Below are positions 25,155 to 33,126 of a DNA stretch of 64,000 nt, piece after piece; position 1 is the first letter of the stretch; the number at the start of each line of letters is the position of its first letter. The DNA comes from an uncultured Shimia sp. Its GTDB lineage: Bacteria > Pseudomonadota > Alphaproteobacteria > Rhodobacterales > Rhodobacteraceae. The notes under the pieces are model-generated. The model was not told the DNA's origin. It worked only from the letters and a program-made list of their open reading frames with translations, and searched no databases. The stretch is from contig NZ_CANLRL010000003.1 in the NCBI RefSeq assembly GCF_947493595.1, positions 461,044 to 525,043 of the forward strand, read 5' to 3'. A program made the position numbers and the translations under genes.

Positions 25155-25922
25155 ATGTTTTATGCCATTTGGCTGCAAATTCGGGTCATCGCAGCGTTGA
25201 CACTGCGGGAAACACGCATGACCTTTGGTACCTCTCATTCGGGGTATTTTTGGGCTGTGTTCCAACCGATTTTCTCAGTGTCCTTTCTGATGACGCTGTT
25301 TTACCTGATCGGCCGGCAATCCCCGTTTGGGCCGTCTCTGGCGTTGTTTTTTGCCACTGCGGTTTTGACGCTGGAGCTTTATAACAAGCTTTCAGTGTCG
25401 TTGATGCGGGCGTTTACATCCAACAAATCGCTGTTGTCCTATCCCATGATTAAGGAGCCTGACACGCTGTTTGCGCGGCTATCTCTGATCGCCTGTACCT
25501 TCATTGTCATCAATGTGGTTTTTTACGGCGGGCTGATTGTTGTGGGGCTGGGGCAATTTCCGGCCAACCCTGAAAAGCTGGTGTTTGCGTTCTTGACCAC
25601 GTGTCTGTTCGGTTTTGGCATCGGGTCGATCAACGCGATCCTGTACCAGAAAAACCAGGCATGGCAGCATATCGAGAAGATTTTCGCCCGCCCGTTGTTC
25701 TTCCTGTCTGGCGTGTTTTACATCCCGTCCACCATGCCGCCAGAAGCGGTTGCGGTGCTAAAGTGGAACCCGATTCTGCACATTGTGGAATGGACGCGGG
25801 AGGGATTTTACTCAAACTATCGCAGTGATGTGCTCGATATTACCTATCCTTTGGGGCTGGGCGCGACGCTGGTGATTGTTGCGTTGTTTGCCGAACGTAT
25901 CACCCGCAAGCAGAGGGTCTGA
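25155..25922 (+). CDS. kpsM: Capsule ABC transporter permease, KpsM/BexB type
   Basis: 255 residues with six predicted membrane segments, in the ABC-2 permease pattern of KpsM. An N-terminal RETRMTFGTSHSGYFWAVFQP segment, typical of this family, precedes the first helix, and FFLSGVFYIPSTMPP lies before the last loop. It moves the finished polysaccharide across the inner membrane. It starts 10 bases after kpsE and ends 2 bases before kpsT. Confidence 0.9.
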   Translation: MFYAIWLQIRVIAALTLRETRMTFGTSHSGYFWAVFQPIFSVSFLMTLFYLIGRQSPFGPSLALFFATAVLTLELYNKLSVSLMRAFTSNKSLLSYPMIKEPDTLFARLSLIACTFIVINVVFYGGLIVVGLGQFPANPEKLVFAFLTTCLFGFGIGSINAILYQKNQAWQHIEKIFARPLFFLSGVFYIPSTMPPEAVAVLKWNPILHIVEWTREGFYSNYRSDVLDITYPLGLGATLVIVALFAERITRKQRV

Positions 25923-25924
25923 GC

Positions 25925-26575
25925 ATGATCGCTTTTGAAAATCTGACAAAGATCTACACCGTGAAAAACGTCCGGAAAGTCATTCTGGATGATGCATCCT
26001 ACCGCTTTGCAGACCGCAAGAACGTGGCGCTCATGGGGCACAATGGAGCTGGCAAGTCGACCATGATGCGCATGATTGCCGGGATCGAATTGCCGACCTC
26101 CGGCCGGGTGCGGCGGACCGAAAAGGTGAGCTGGCCGATGGGTTTTGCGCGCGGCTTTAACGGGATGATGACCGGTGTGGAAAACGTGCGGTTCGTGTCT
26201 CGGGTTTATGGGTGTCACACGGAGACAATTCTGGAGCAGGTGCAGGAGTTTGCCGAGCTCGGAAAATCGTTGAACTTGCCGATTCAGACCTATTCGAGCG
26301 GGATGAAGGCCAGATTGGCTTTTGGTCTCTCTTTGGCGATCAGTTTTGAGTGCTACCTGATTGATGAAATCACGGCCGTTGGCGACCGGCGCTTTAAGAA
26401 AAAGAGCGAAAAAGCCCTTAAAGACAAAATCAAAGATGCGCGGGTGGTGATGATTTCTCACTCTGAAAAGACCATCAAAGATTACTGTGATTGCGGCGTG
26501 TTCGCCTATGGCAGCAAGCTGTATCATTACGACGACGTGAATGAGTTGCTGAAAGACTATAGAAAGTTTTGTTGA
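25925..26575 (+). CDS. kpsT: Capsule ABC transporter ATPase, KpsT/BexA type
   Basis: 216 residues. Walker A is GHNGAGKST (38-46), the signature is SSGMKAR (124-130) and Walker B ends LIDEI (145-149). The switch histidine lies in VMISHSEKT. The length is typical for KpsT. It powers the KpsM permease. Its stop shares the A of TGATG with the start of the following hydrolase gene, indicating tight translational coupling. Confidence 0.92.
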   Translation: MIAFENLTKIYTVKNVRKVILDDASYRFADRKNVALMGHNGAGKSTMMRMIAGIELPTSGRVRRTEKVSWPMGFARGFNGMMTGVENVRFVSRVYGCHTETILEQVQEFAELGKSLNLPIQTYSSGMKARLAFGLSLAISFECYLIDEITAVGDRRFKKKSEKALKDKIKDARVVMISHSEKTIKDYCDCGVFAYGSKLYHYDDVNELLKDYRKFC

Positions 26576-27432
26576 TGATCCGCTGGGGTGCTGTTGTGGG
26601 GCTGCTGATTGCGGCCTTTGGGTTTTGGGGTGCTTTTGGTGGCGCTGCGGTAAAAGCGGAGCACAGCTGTGGCGACGCACAGGGCAATCTGCGGGTGATG
26701 ACGTTTAACATCCGTACGGCGCTTGGCACCAAGAACCCGGGCGCCAACCCGCTGCATGAATTGTTGGGAGACCATGACGTTGGCCCGATTGTGGCGGCGA
26801 TTGCGGAGGCTGATCCGGATGTGGTGGCGTTGCAGGAGGTCCTGGGCTGGGGACAGACCAGTCGGATTGCGCGCGCTTTGGGCATGGAGAGCGCGTTTGC
26901 CTTTCATCCCAGCCCGATGCCATGGTGGGGCAATGCCGTGCTGAGCAAATGCCCCATGTCAGAGACAAAACGTGTGGTGACCAGCCGGGGCAAAGGCAAT
27001 GGCAAGGCCATGCCAGTGGCTCAGATTGAGGTTGGCGGCCGCGCGCTGTTTGCAACTTCAATCCACCGAGATCGCGAAGACAACACTGGCATTCAGCTGC
27101 AGCGTATGATGGCGCCGTTTGCAGGCACCGATACGCCGGTGCTGCTGATGGGGGATTTTAACTTCAAGCCCAATGACAAGCGGCACGGGGTTGTTTCCGC
27201 TGCCTATGAGGACAGCGCATTGGTGGCGCAAGCGGGCGCGGAGTATGTGCTGGAGCGCGGGACGTATCCGGTGATTGCCGGGACAAAGAAGCACCGTCGG
27301 ATTGACTATGTCTTTTTGTCTAAGGGCGACTTTGTTGTCTCCAATGTACAGGTGATTGAAGGCGTACATGCGGAAGCCTCTGATCATCTGGGCTATGTCG
27401 CGGATGTGGGTTTAACCTCAAAGACAGACTAA
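26575..27432 (+). CDS. Secreted EEP-superfamily phosphodiesterase/nuclease
   Basis: 285 residues with a signal peptide (about 1-27, WGAVVGLLIAAFGFWGAFGG). The endonuclease/exonuclease/phosphatase domain shows all landmarks: VMTFNIRT, VVALQEV with the metal-binding Glu, LLMGDFNFKPND, IDYVFLS, and a final EASDHLGYVADV. This fold includes DNases, sphingomyelinases and other phosphodiesterases, so the substrate is not certain. Coupling to kpsT by TGATG suggests a role in capsule or its release, perhaps cutting phosphodiester-linked polymer; that is inference. I see no lipid-specific insertion. Confidence 0.8.
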   Translation: MIRWGAVVGLLIAAFGFWGAFGGAAVKAEHSCGDAQGNLRVMTFNIRTALGTKNPGANPLHELLGDHDVGPIVAAIAEADPDVVALQEVLGWGQTSRIARALGMESAFAFHPSPMPWWGNAVLSKCPMSETKRVVTSRGKGNGKAMPVAQIEVGGRALFATSIHRDREDNTGIQLQRMMAPFAGTDTPVLLMGDFNFKPNDKRHGVVSAAYEDSALVAQAGAEYVLERGTYPVIAGTKKHRRIDYVFLSKGDFVVSNVQVIEGVHAEASDHLGYVADVGLTSKTD

Positions 27433-27513
27433 GCTCCCGGTTTCTGCTGTGAGGACGGCGGTTGGTCCGGTTATGTAAAAAATTTGATCATATTTCAGGG
27501 GAAACCCTTGCAG

Positions 27514-27544
27514 GACGCCACGCCACGTGATTGCATCTGGCGTC
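27514..27544. promoter_or_regulatory. Inverted repeat upstream of galM
   Basis: GACGCCA and TGGCGTC are exact inverted repeats separated by 17 bases, about 65 bases before galM. The size suits a dimeric regulator site spanning three helical turns, or a weak stem. Confidence 0.3.
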
Positions 27545-27606
27545 AGCATTGATGGTTTTTGGCACTACGCCATTGCTACCGATGGTGTGAGAGATGCAGC
27601 ATTCTG

Positions 27607-28623
27607 ATGGGGCAGGGCGCTTTGGTGACAGAGATCTGGGGACATATGCCGGATGGCCGTGCGGTGCATCGCGTGACGCTTACGGGCGGCGGGTTGAATG
27701 CACATGTGCTGACCTTTGGCGCGGTGTTGCAGGACTTGCACCTGGACGGACATGACGCGCCTTTGGTGTTGGGGTTTCCAGAGTTTGCGCCCTACCTGAC
27801 GCAATCGCCGTACTTCGGGGCCACGGTTGGTCGGTTTGCCAACCGTATACGTGACGGGCATCTGGAGTTGGACGGGCGGAGCTATCAGCTCGATACCAAT
27901 GACGGTGGACGGCACACGTTGCATGGCGGGGCTGAAGGGCTGGGTGGTCATCTGTGGGAGATTGACACAGCCGCCGAAGATCATGTGACGCTTAAGGCCG
28001 TGCTGCCGGCCGGGCATATGGGGTTTCCCGGTAGACTGACGTGCGCGGTGACATTTGCGCTTCTGGATGGCGGTGCTCTGGACATTCAGATGCGGGCTGA
28101 AACGGATAAGACCACCATTTGTAGCCTGGCGCATCATAGCTATTTTGCGCTGGATGATGCTGAGACTGTTTCTGAGCATATGCTGCAGATCGCGGCCGAG
28201 AACTACACGCCGGTGGATGATACTCTGATCCCGACTGGGGAAGTGGCATCGGTGGCGGGAACACGGTTTGATTTTTGTGAGGCTGCACCGGTGGGGCAGG
28301 CGGCGCCTTTGGATCACAACTTCTGCTTATCTGACGCGCGGCAATCCCTGCGGCCCGTGGCAACCCTGCAAAGCAGGATCTCTGGCGTGCAGATGACGTG
28401 TTTGACCACGGAACCGGGTTTGCAAGTCTATGATGGGGCCGGGATCAATACAGCGGTTGTAGGGCTCGCCGGGCAGCCTATGGGCACAAGCGCTGGCATT
28501 GCGCTGGAGCCGCAGGCCTGGCCGGACGCGCATCATCACAAAAATTTCCCGCAGGCCGTTTTGCGGCCGGGCGAGAGTTATCATCAACACACACAATTTG
28601 TCTTTTCGAGAGGTCAGACATGA
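27607..28623 (+). CDS. galM: Aldose 1-epimerase (mutarotase)
   Basis: 338 residues. Galactose-mutarotase signatures are present: NRIRDGHLELDG near 77, HTLHGGAEGLG near 99, AHHSYFAL near 178 (catalytic His), LDHNFCL near 237, and GIALEPQAWPDA with the catalytic Glu near 300. It interconverts alpha and beta sugar anomers. It overlaps the next gene by four bases (ATGA), so the partner is a GabD-like dehydrogenase, an uncommon pairing. The natural sugar is not evident. ATG 27607 was chosen; frames upstream lack a ribosome site. Confidence 0.88.
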   Translation: MGQGALVTEIWGHMPDGRAVHRVTLTGGGLNAHVLTFGAVLQDLHLDGHDAPLVLGFPEFAPYLTQSPYFGATVGRFANRIRDGHLELDGRSYQLDTNDGGRHTLHGGAEGLGGHLWEIDTAAEDHVTLKAVLPAGHMGFPGRLTCAVTFALLDGGALDIQMRAETDKTTICSLAHHSYFALDDAETVSEHMLQIAAENYTPVDDTLIPTGEVASVAGTRFDFCEAAPVGQAAPLDHNFCLSDARQSLRPVATLQSRISGVQMTCLTTEPGLQVYDGAGINTAVVGLAGQPMGTSAGIALEPQAWPDAHHHKNFPQAVLRPGESYHQHTQFVFSRGQT

Positions 28624-30068
28624 GCAACTTTAATGGATTGCTGCTGGAATCCAACTTGATTGGCGGCCAGTGGGTCGGGGCCGATGATGGCGCGACAACA
28701 GAAATCACCAACCCGGCCACAGGCGCGGTGCTGGGCACAGTGCCAGAGGCGGGTGGCGCCGAGACGCAGCGCGCGATTGCGGCGGCAAGTGCGGCGTTTA
28801 AGACCTGGTCCAAGACCAACCTGATGGAGCGCGTGAGCCTGCTGCACAAGCTGCATGATGCGTTGATGGACAATCAGGAAGAACTGGCGCAACTGCTGAC
28901 GGCGGAGCAGGGCAAGCCACTGTTTGAGGCGCGTGGCGAGATTGGTATTGGCGCGGCGTATGTGCGCTGGTTTGCAGAGGAAATTCGCCGCTCCAAAGGC
29001 GAGATCATCCCGTCCCCGACCAATGACAAGCGTCTGATGGTGACGCATCATCCGGTGGGGGTTGTGGGCATGGTTACACCGTGGAACTTCCCTAGCTCGA
29101 TGCTGGCGCGCAAAATTGCACCTGCACTGGCGGCGGGCTGTACCATTGTGGCAAAACCTGCGCCACAGACGCCGTATAGCGGGCTGGTCTGGGGCAAACT
29201 GTGTCAGGATGTGGGCTTCCCGGATGGGGTGGTGAATATCGTGACCGGGGACGCGCCTGCGATTGGCGGGGCGATCATGGAAAACCACGATGTGCGCAAG
29301 GTGACCTTCACCGGCTCCACCAACGTGGGCAAGCTGTTGATCCGTCAGTCGGCGGATCAGGTGAAAAAGGTTTCCATGGAGCTGGGCGGCAACGCGCCGT
29401 TTATTGTGTTTGACGACGCCGATCTGGATGCGGCTGTGGAAGGCGCGATGATCGCGAAATTCCGCAACATGGGGCAGACCTGTGTTTGTACCAACCGCTT
29501 TTATGTGCAGGCCGGTATTCACGATGCCTTTGTTGCCAAGTTGAAAGAGGCCGTGGCGGCGATGAAAGTGGGCGACGGCTCTGAAGAGGGCGTGGTGCAA
29601 GGTCCGCTGATTGATGAGAACGCGGTCAAAAAAGTTGAGGGCATGGTGGCGGATGCCAAAGCCAAGGGCGGCACCGTGGAGCTGGGCGGCAATCGTCACG
29701 CGCTGGGCCAGACCTTCTTTGAGCCAACCGTGATTACTGGCGCGACGTCCGAGATGTCGTTCTCTACCGATGAAATCTTTGGCCCGCTGGCGGCCGTCTA
29801 TAGGTTTGAGGATGAAGAGGATGCCGTGGCAGCAGCCAATGCCACGGACTATGGCCTCGCGGCCTATGCCTACACCAAAGACCTCGCGCGGGCGTTCCGT
29901 ATGAACGAAAACCTCGAGTATGGCATGGTTGGTATCAATTCCGGTCTGATCACCACCGTGGAAGCACCGTTTGGCGGTGTGAAAGAAAGTGGCATGGGCA
30001 AAGAGGGCGGCAGCCAGGGATTGGAAGATTACATGATCACCAAATACACCTGTCTGGCGGGCCTATAG
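28620..30068 (+). CDS. gabD: NAD(P)-dependent succinate-semialdehyde dehydrogenase-like ALDH
   Basis: 482 residues of the aldehyde dehydrogenase family: the cofactor segment TPWNFPSSM (near 152), TGSTNVGK near 235, the catalytic Glu in MELGGNAPF, and the nucleophile in FRNMGQTCVC near 287. The GabD-like QTCVCTNRFYV stretch favours succinate semialdehyde or a related semialdehyde. GabD homologues also act as sulfolactaldehyde dehydrogenases in sulfoquinovose breakdown. The galM partner upstream and comDE downstream make that alternative worth testing. A terminator lies 31 bases after the stop, so comDE are transcribed separately. Confidence 0.85.
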   Translation: MSNFNGLLLESNLIGGQWVGADDGATTEITNPATGAVLGTVPEAGGAETQRAIAAASAAFKTWSKTNLMERVSLLHKLHDALMDNQEELAQLLTAEQGKPLFEARGEIGIGAAYVRWFAEEIRRSKGEIIPSPTNDKRLMVTHHPVGVVGMVTPWNFPSSMLARKIAPALAAGCTIVAKPAPQTPYSGLVWGKLCQDVGFPDGVVNIVTGDAPAIGGAIMENHDVRKVTFTGSTNVGKLLIRQSADQVKKVSMELGGNAPFIVFDDADLDAAVEGAMIAKFRNMGQTCVCTNRFYVQAGIHDAFVAKLKEAVAAMKVGDGSEEGVVQGPLIDENAVKKVEGMVADAKAKGGTVELGGNRHALGQTFFEPTVITGATSEMSFSTDEIFGPLAAVYRFEDEEDAVAAANATDYGLAAYAYTKDLARAFRMNENLEYGMVGINSGLITTVEAPFGGVKESGMGKEGGSQGLEDYMITKYTCLAGL

Positions 30069-30099
30069 GCCAGAGCTACAAACACAACTGAGACTGTTG

Positions 30100-30131
30100 G
30101 GCCTGAGCGGTGTGGATCGCTTGGGCCTTTT
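30100..30131 (+). terminator. Terminator after gabD
   Basis: GGCCTGAGCG pairs with CGCTTGGGCC (two G-T wobbles) across an 8-base loop, followed by TTTTC. It ends the galM-gabD transcript. Confidence 0.65.
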
Positions 30132-30251
30132 CTATTTAAACTGGCCCCATCCGTTAGCGCATTCTGGCTGTACTGACGCACAAGTGTATGGCCAAAGTGG
30201 CGAAAGGTGCTGCGCTCAAGAGAGTGCGTCGAGCGAGGGATGGGAGGACAG

Positions 30252-30758
30252 ATGGCGACAACAATGGATCATCAGATCGTTGAGGATCTGAAGGCGGCGG
30301 GGATTGATTACATCACCTCGGTGCCGTGCAAGCAGTTGGCTGGCGTGATTGAGGTGTTGGAGGGCACGTCGGAGATCATGCACATGCCGTCCAACAAAGA
30401 AGACGAAGGCATGGGGCTTTGTGCCGGGGCCTTTATGGGTGGGATGAAGCCGGCCATTGTGATGCAGAACACCGCGCTGGGTGTGGTGGTGAATACGCTG
30501 GCGACGCTCATTCAGTTCTACCAGATTCCGCTGCCGATGTTGATTTCCTATCGCGGAGAAGTGGGCGAGCCGGTGGCCTGTCAGGTCGAAATGGCGTTAC
30601 ACACCAAAGCGATTTTGAACCAGCTGCACATCCCGACCTATCACTTTCACAAGCCGGAGGACGCCGCGGAGCTGCCGGGCATTCTGGAATATGCGCAGAT
30701 GGCGTCCAAACCGGTGGCCATCCTGTGTGATGCCTCTTTCTGGAGGGCTTCAGCATGA
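30252..30758 (+). CDS. comD: Sulfopyruvate decarboxylase, alpha subunit
   Basis: 168 residues from ATG 30252 (MATTMDHQIVEDL), with GGGAGG eight bases upstream. It is the PYR half of a split thiamine-diphosphate decarboxylase: SVPCKQLAGVIE, then PSNKEDEGMGLCAGAFMGG with the catalytic Glu, and MQNTALG. Together with ComE it converts sulfopyruvate to sulfoacetaldehyde. In marine roseobacters this step serves degradation of sulfolactate or dihydroxypropanesulfonate. A phosphonopyruvate decarboxylase is the other option in this family. The stop overlaps comE by 4 bases. Confidence 0.85.
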   Translation: MATTMDHQIVEDLKAAGIDYITSVPCKQLAGVIEVLEGTSEIMHMPSNKEDEGMGLCAGAFMGGMKPAIVMQNTALGVVVNTLATLIQFYQIPLPMLISYRGEVGEPVACQVEMALHTKAILNQLHIPTYHFHKPEDAAELPGILEYAQMASKPVAILCDASFWRASA

Positions 30759-31309
30759 TCCGTAACGATGTGTTCAAAACGCTTATTCCGGTGATCAGTG
30801 AGCATCTGGTGGTCTGCAACATTGGGGCGCCAAGCCAAGAACTGCATGCGTTGGACGACCGTGCGTCCAATTTCTACATGCTGGGCACCATGGGGCTGTC
30901 CTCGTCCATTGGGCTTGGCTTAGCTGCGGCGCAGGACAAGCCGGTCATCGCAATTGACGGGGATGGTTCTGTGCTGACCAATCTTGGCACGCTGGCGACC
31001 ATTGGCAACAACCCGCAAGGCAACTTCACGCTGCTAATCATCGACAACGGATCTTATGGCTCCACCGGCGATCAGCCGACCTATGCGGGTATGAAAACCG
31101 ATCTGGCCGCGGTCGCCAAGGCATGCGGCGCGGAGACTGTGCAGACTGTGTCGGCTGAAGACACGGCTGAGGCGGTGAAGGCGGCGATTGCGTCTGATCA
31201 AACGACCATCATTGTCAGCAAGTGTGAAAGCGGTAACGTCAAGGTGCCGGTGATCAAGACCAACCCCATTGTGATCCGCGAACGATTTATGGAAGAGGTG
31301 CGGCGTTAA
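30755..31309 (+). CDS. comE: Sulfopyruvate decarboxylase, beta subunit
   Basis: 184 residues, the ThDP-binding half. The motif GDGSVLTNLG...LLIIDNGSYGSTGDQPT (about 68-107) holds the metal-diphosphate site. GAPSQELHALDDRASNFYMLGTMG lies at the front, as in ComE. The four-base overlap with comD indicates a heteromeric complex made in step. No sulfoacetaldehyde acetyltransferase (xsc) or sulfolactate dehydrogenase is in the window. A clear terminator follows. Confidence 0.87.
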   Translation: MIRNDVFKTLIPVISEHLVVCNIGAPSQELHALDDRASNFYMLGTMGLSSSIGLGLAAAQDKPVIAIDGDGSVLTNLGTLATIGNNPQGNFTLLIIDNGSYGSTGDQPTYAGMKTDLAAVAKACGAETVQTVSAEDTAEAVKAAIASDQTTIIVSKCESGNVKVPVIKTNPIVIRERFMEEVRR

Positions 31310-31338
31310 TTTTTACCAACTGAACAAATATTCAGTCG

Positions 31339-31370
31339 GGGCGCCGTATTTGGCGCCCATTTGCGTTTTT
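31339..31370 (+). terminator. Terminator after comE
   Basis: GGGCGCC and GGCGCCC pair exactly across GTATTT; ATTTGCGTTTTT follows. Confidence 0.82.
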
Positions 31371-31479
31371 CCACCTACGTCAAGCGGTTTATGCCTAATA
31401 AACAGGCAGGTTTTACCTTGATATTCGTGGGCAGCGCGTCAATCATCCCTCCACCAACTTTATCAGGGGAGTGAAATTG

Positions 31480-33060
31480 ATGAAGTTCAAAACAATGATG
31501 CTGGCCACCGCCGCGATTGCAGCGATGCCAATGCTGGCACAAGCCGAAACCGTCCGTTGGGCCCGCGCAGGTGATGCGCTAACGCTGGATCCGCACGCAC
31601 AGAACGAGGGACCAACCTCCGCGCTTGCGCACCAGATCATGGAGCCGCTGGTGATGCGGGACATGACCGGTGCCATGGTGCCGGCGCTGGCCACCGAATG
31701 GGGCCCGTCCGCAGACAACCCAAATGTTTGGGTGTTCAAGCTGCGTGAAGGTGTGACCTTCCACGATGGTGCTGCGTTCAACTCAGAGGATGTGAAGTTC
31801 TCGCTTGACCGTGCGATGACCGAAGACTCCGACTACAAAGAGCTTCTGGCATCCGTGAAAGAAGTGCGCGCCACCGGTGAGTTTGAGATCGAGATTGAGA
31901 CCAACGGTCCAAACCCGATCATGGCCAACAACCTGACCAACATGTTCATCATGGACAAGGATTGGGCAGAGGCCAACAACGCGGTCAAAGTGCAGGATTA
32001 TGAAGGTGGCGAGAACACCTTTGCCGCCAAAAACGCCAACGGCACCGGCCCTTACAAGCTGGTCAGCCGTGAGCCGGACGTGAAAACTGTGCTGTCTGCG
32101 TATGATGGCTATTGGGGCAAAGATGAGTTCCCAATGCAAGTCACTGAAGTGATCTACACACCGATCCAGAACGCGGCGACCCGTGTTGCGGCGCTGCTGT
32201 CGGGTGAAGTGGACTTCATTCAGGACGTGCCTGTGCAAGACCTTGGCCGTGTGAGCGGCACCGATGGTCTGGACGTGCGCACCGCGCCTCAGAACCGCGT
32301 GATCTTCTTTGGTATGAACCAGGCAGCGGAAGACATTGCCAACGACGACGTGGACGGCATCAACCCGATGTCTGACGTACGTGTGCGTAAAGCGATGTCC
32401 ATGGCGATTGACCGTGACGCGATCCAGAAAGTGGTGATGCGTGGCCAGTCCGCACCTGCGGGCATGATCTCTCCTCCGTTTGTGAACGGCTGGAACGAGG
32501 CGATGGACAGCTCTTCCATGACCGACATCGAAAAGGCCAAAGGCCTGATGGCGGAAGCGGGTTTTGCGGATGGCTTTGGCATCACGCTGAACTGCCCGAA
32601 CGATCGTTACATCAACGACGAGAAGATCTGTCAGGCGGCCGTGGGCATGCTGGCAAAAATTGGCGTGAAGGTGAACCTGGATGCCAAGCCTAAGGCGCAG
32701 CACTTCCCACTGCTGAGCAATCTGGAAACAGATTTCTACATGCTGGGTTGGGGTGTTCCGACCTATGACTCCGAGTACATCTTCAACTTCCTCGCCCACA
32801 CCAAAGGTGAGAAGTATGGTTCCTGGAACGCAACCCGCTTTGGCGATGCCGACCTGGATGCGAAGATCGAAGCGCTGGCCGGTGAAACCGATCTGGAGAA
32901 GCGTAACGGCATGATCAACGAGATCTGGACCGTTGTTCAGGATGAGCAGCTGTACATCCCGATCCACCACCAGGTGCTGAACTGGGGCATGGCCTCCAAG
33001 GTTGACACCATCGTGGCACCGGATGACACCGCCAAGTTCAAGTACTTCAAGCTGAACTAA
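31480..33060 (+). CDS. Peptide/opine-type ABC transporter substrate-binding protein
   Basis: 526 residues, family 5 (DppA/OppA-like) binding protein. The signal peptide ends near residue 24 (MLAQAETVRWAR). Then comes the family signature WVFKLREGVTFHDGAAFNSEDVKFSLDRA (near 84-112), PYKLV near 190, and WGVPTYDSEYIFNFL near 425. The protein delivers peptides or similar solutes in the periplasm. No permease or ATPase gene is adjacent: the next gene is on the other strand, and a bidirectional terminator closes the unit. It is therefore an orphan binding protein. ATG 31480 has GGGGAG eight bases upstream. Confidence 0.88.
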   Translation: MKFKTMMLATAAIAAMPMLAQAETVRWARAGDALTLDPHAQNEGPTSALAHQIMEPLVMRDMTGAMVPALATEWGPSADNPNVWVFKLREGVTFHDGAAFNSEDVKFSLDRAMTEDSDYKELLASVKEVRATGEFEIEIETNGPNPIMANNLTNMFIMDKDWAEANNAVKVQDYEGGENTFAAKNANGTGPYKLVSREPDVKTVLSAYDGYWGKDEFPMQVTEVIYTPIQNAATRVAALLSGEVDFIQDVPVQDLGRVSGTDGLDVRTAPQNRVIFFGMNQAAEDIANDDVDGINPMSDVRVRKAMSMAIDRDAIQKVVMRGQSAPAGMISPPFVNGWNEAMDSSSMTDIEKAKGLMAEAGFADGFGITLNCPNDRYINDEKICQAAVGMLAKIGVKVNLDAKPKAQHFPLLSNLETDFYMLGWGVPTYDSEYIFNFLAHTKGEKYGSWNATRFGDADLDAKIEALAGETDLEKRNGMINEIWTVVQDEQLYIPIHHQVLNWGMASKVDTIVAPDDTAKFKYFKLN

Positions 33061-33082
33061 GCTTGTTAGTCTGACACAAAGA

Positions 33083-33115
33083 AGCCCCCGCAGTTTTTGA
33101 CTGCGGGGGCTTTTT
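33083..33115. terminator. Bidirectional terminator
   Basis: AGCCCCCGCAGT pairs exactly with ACTGCGGGGGCT over a 5-base loop, with T5 on the plus side and an A-run on the other. It serves both the binding-protein gene and the convergent E1 gene. Confidence 0.88.
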
Positions 33116-33126
33116 CGTTTGTGGGG

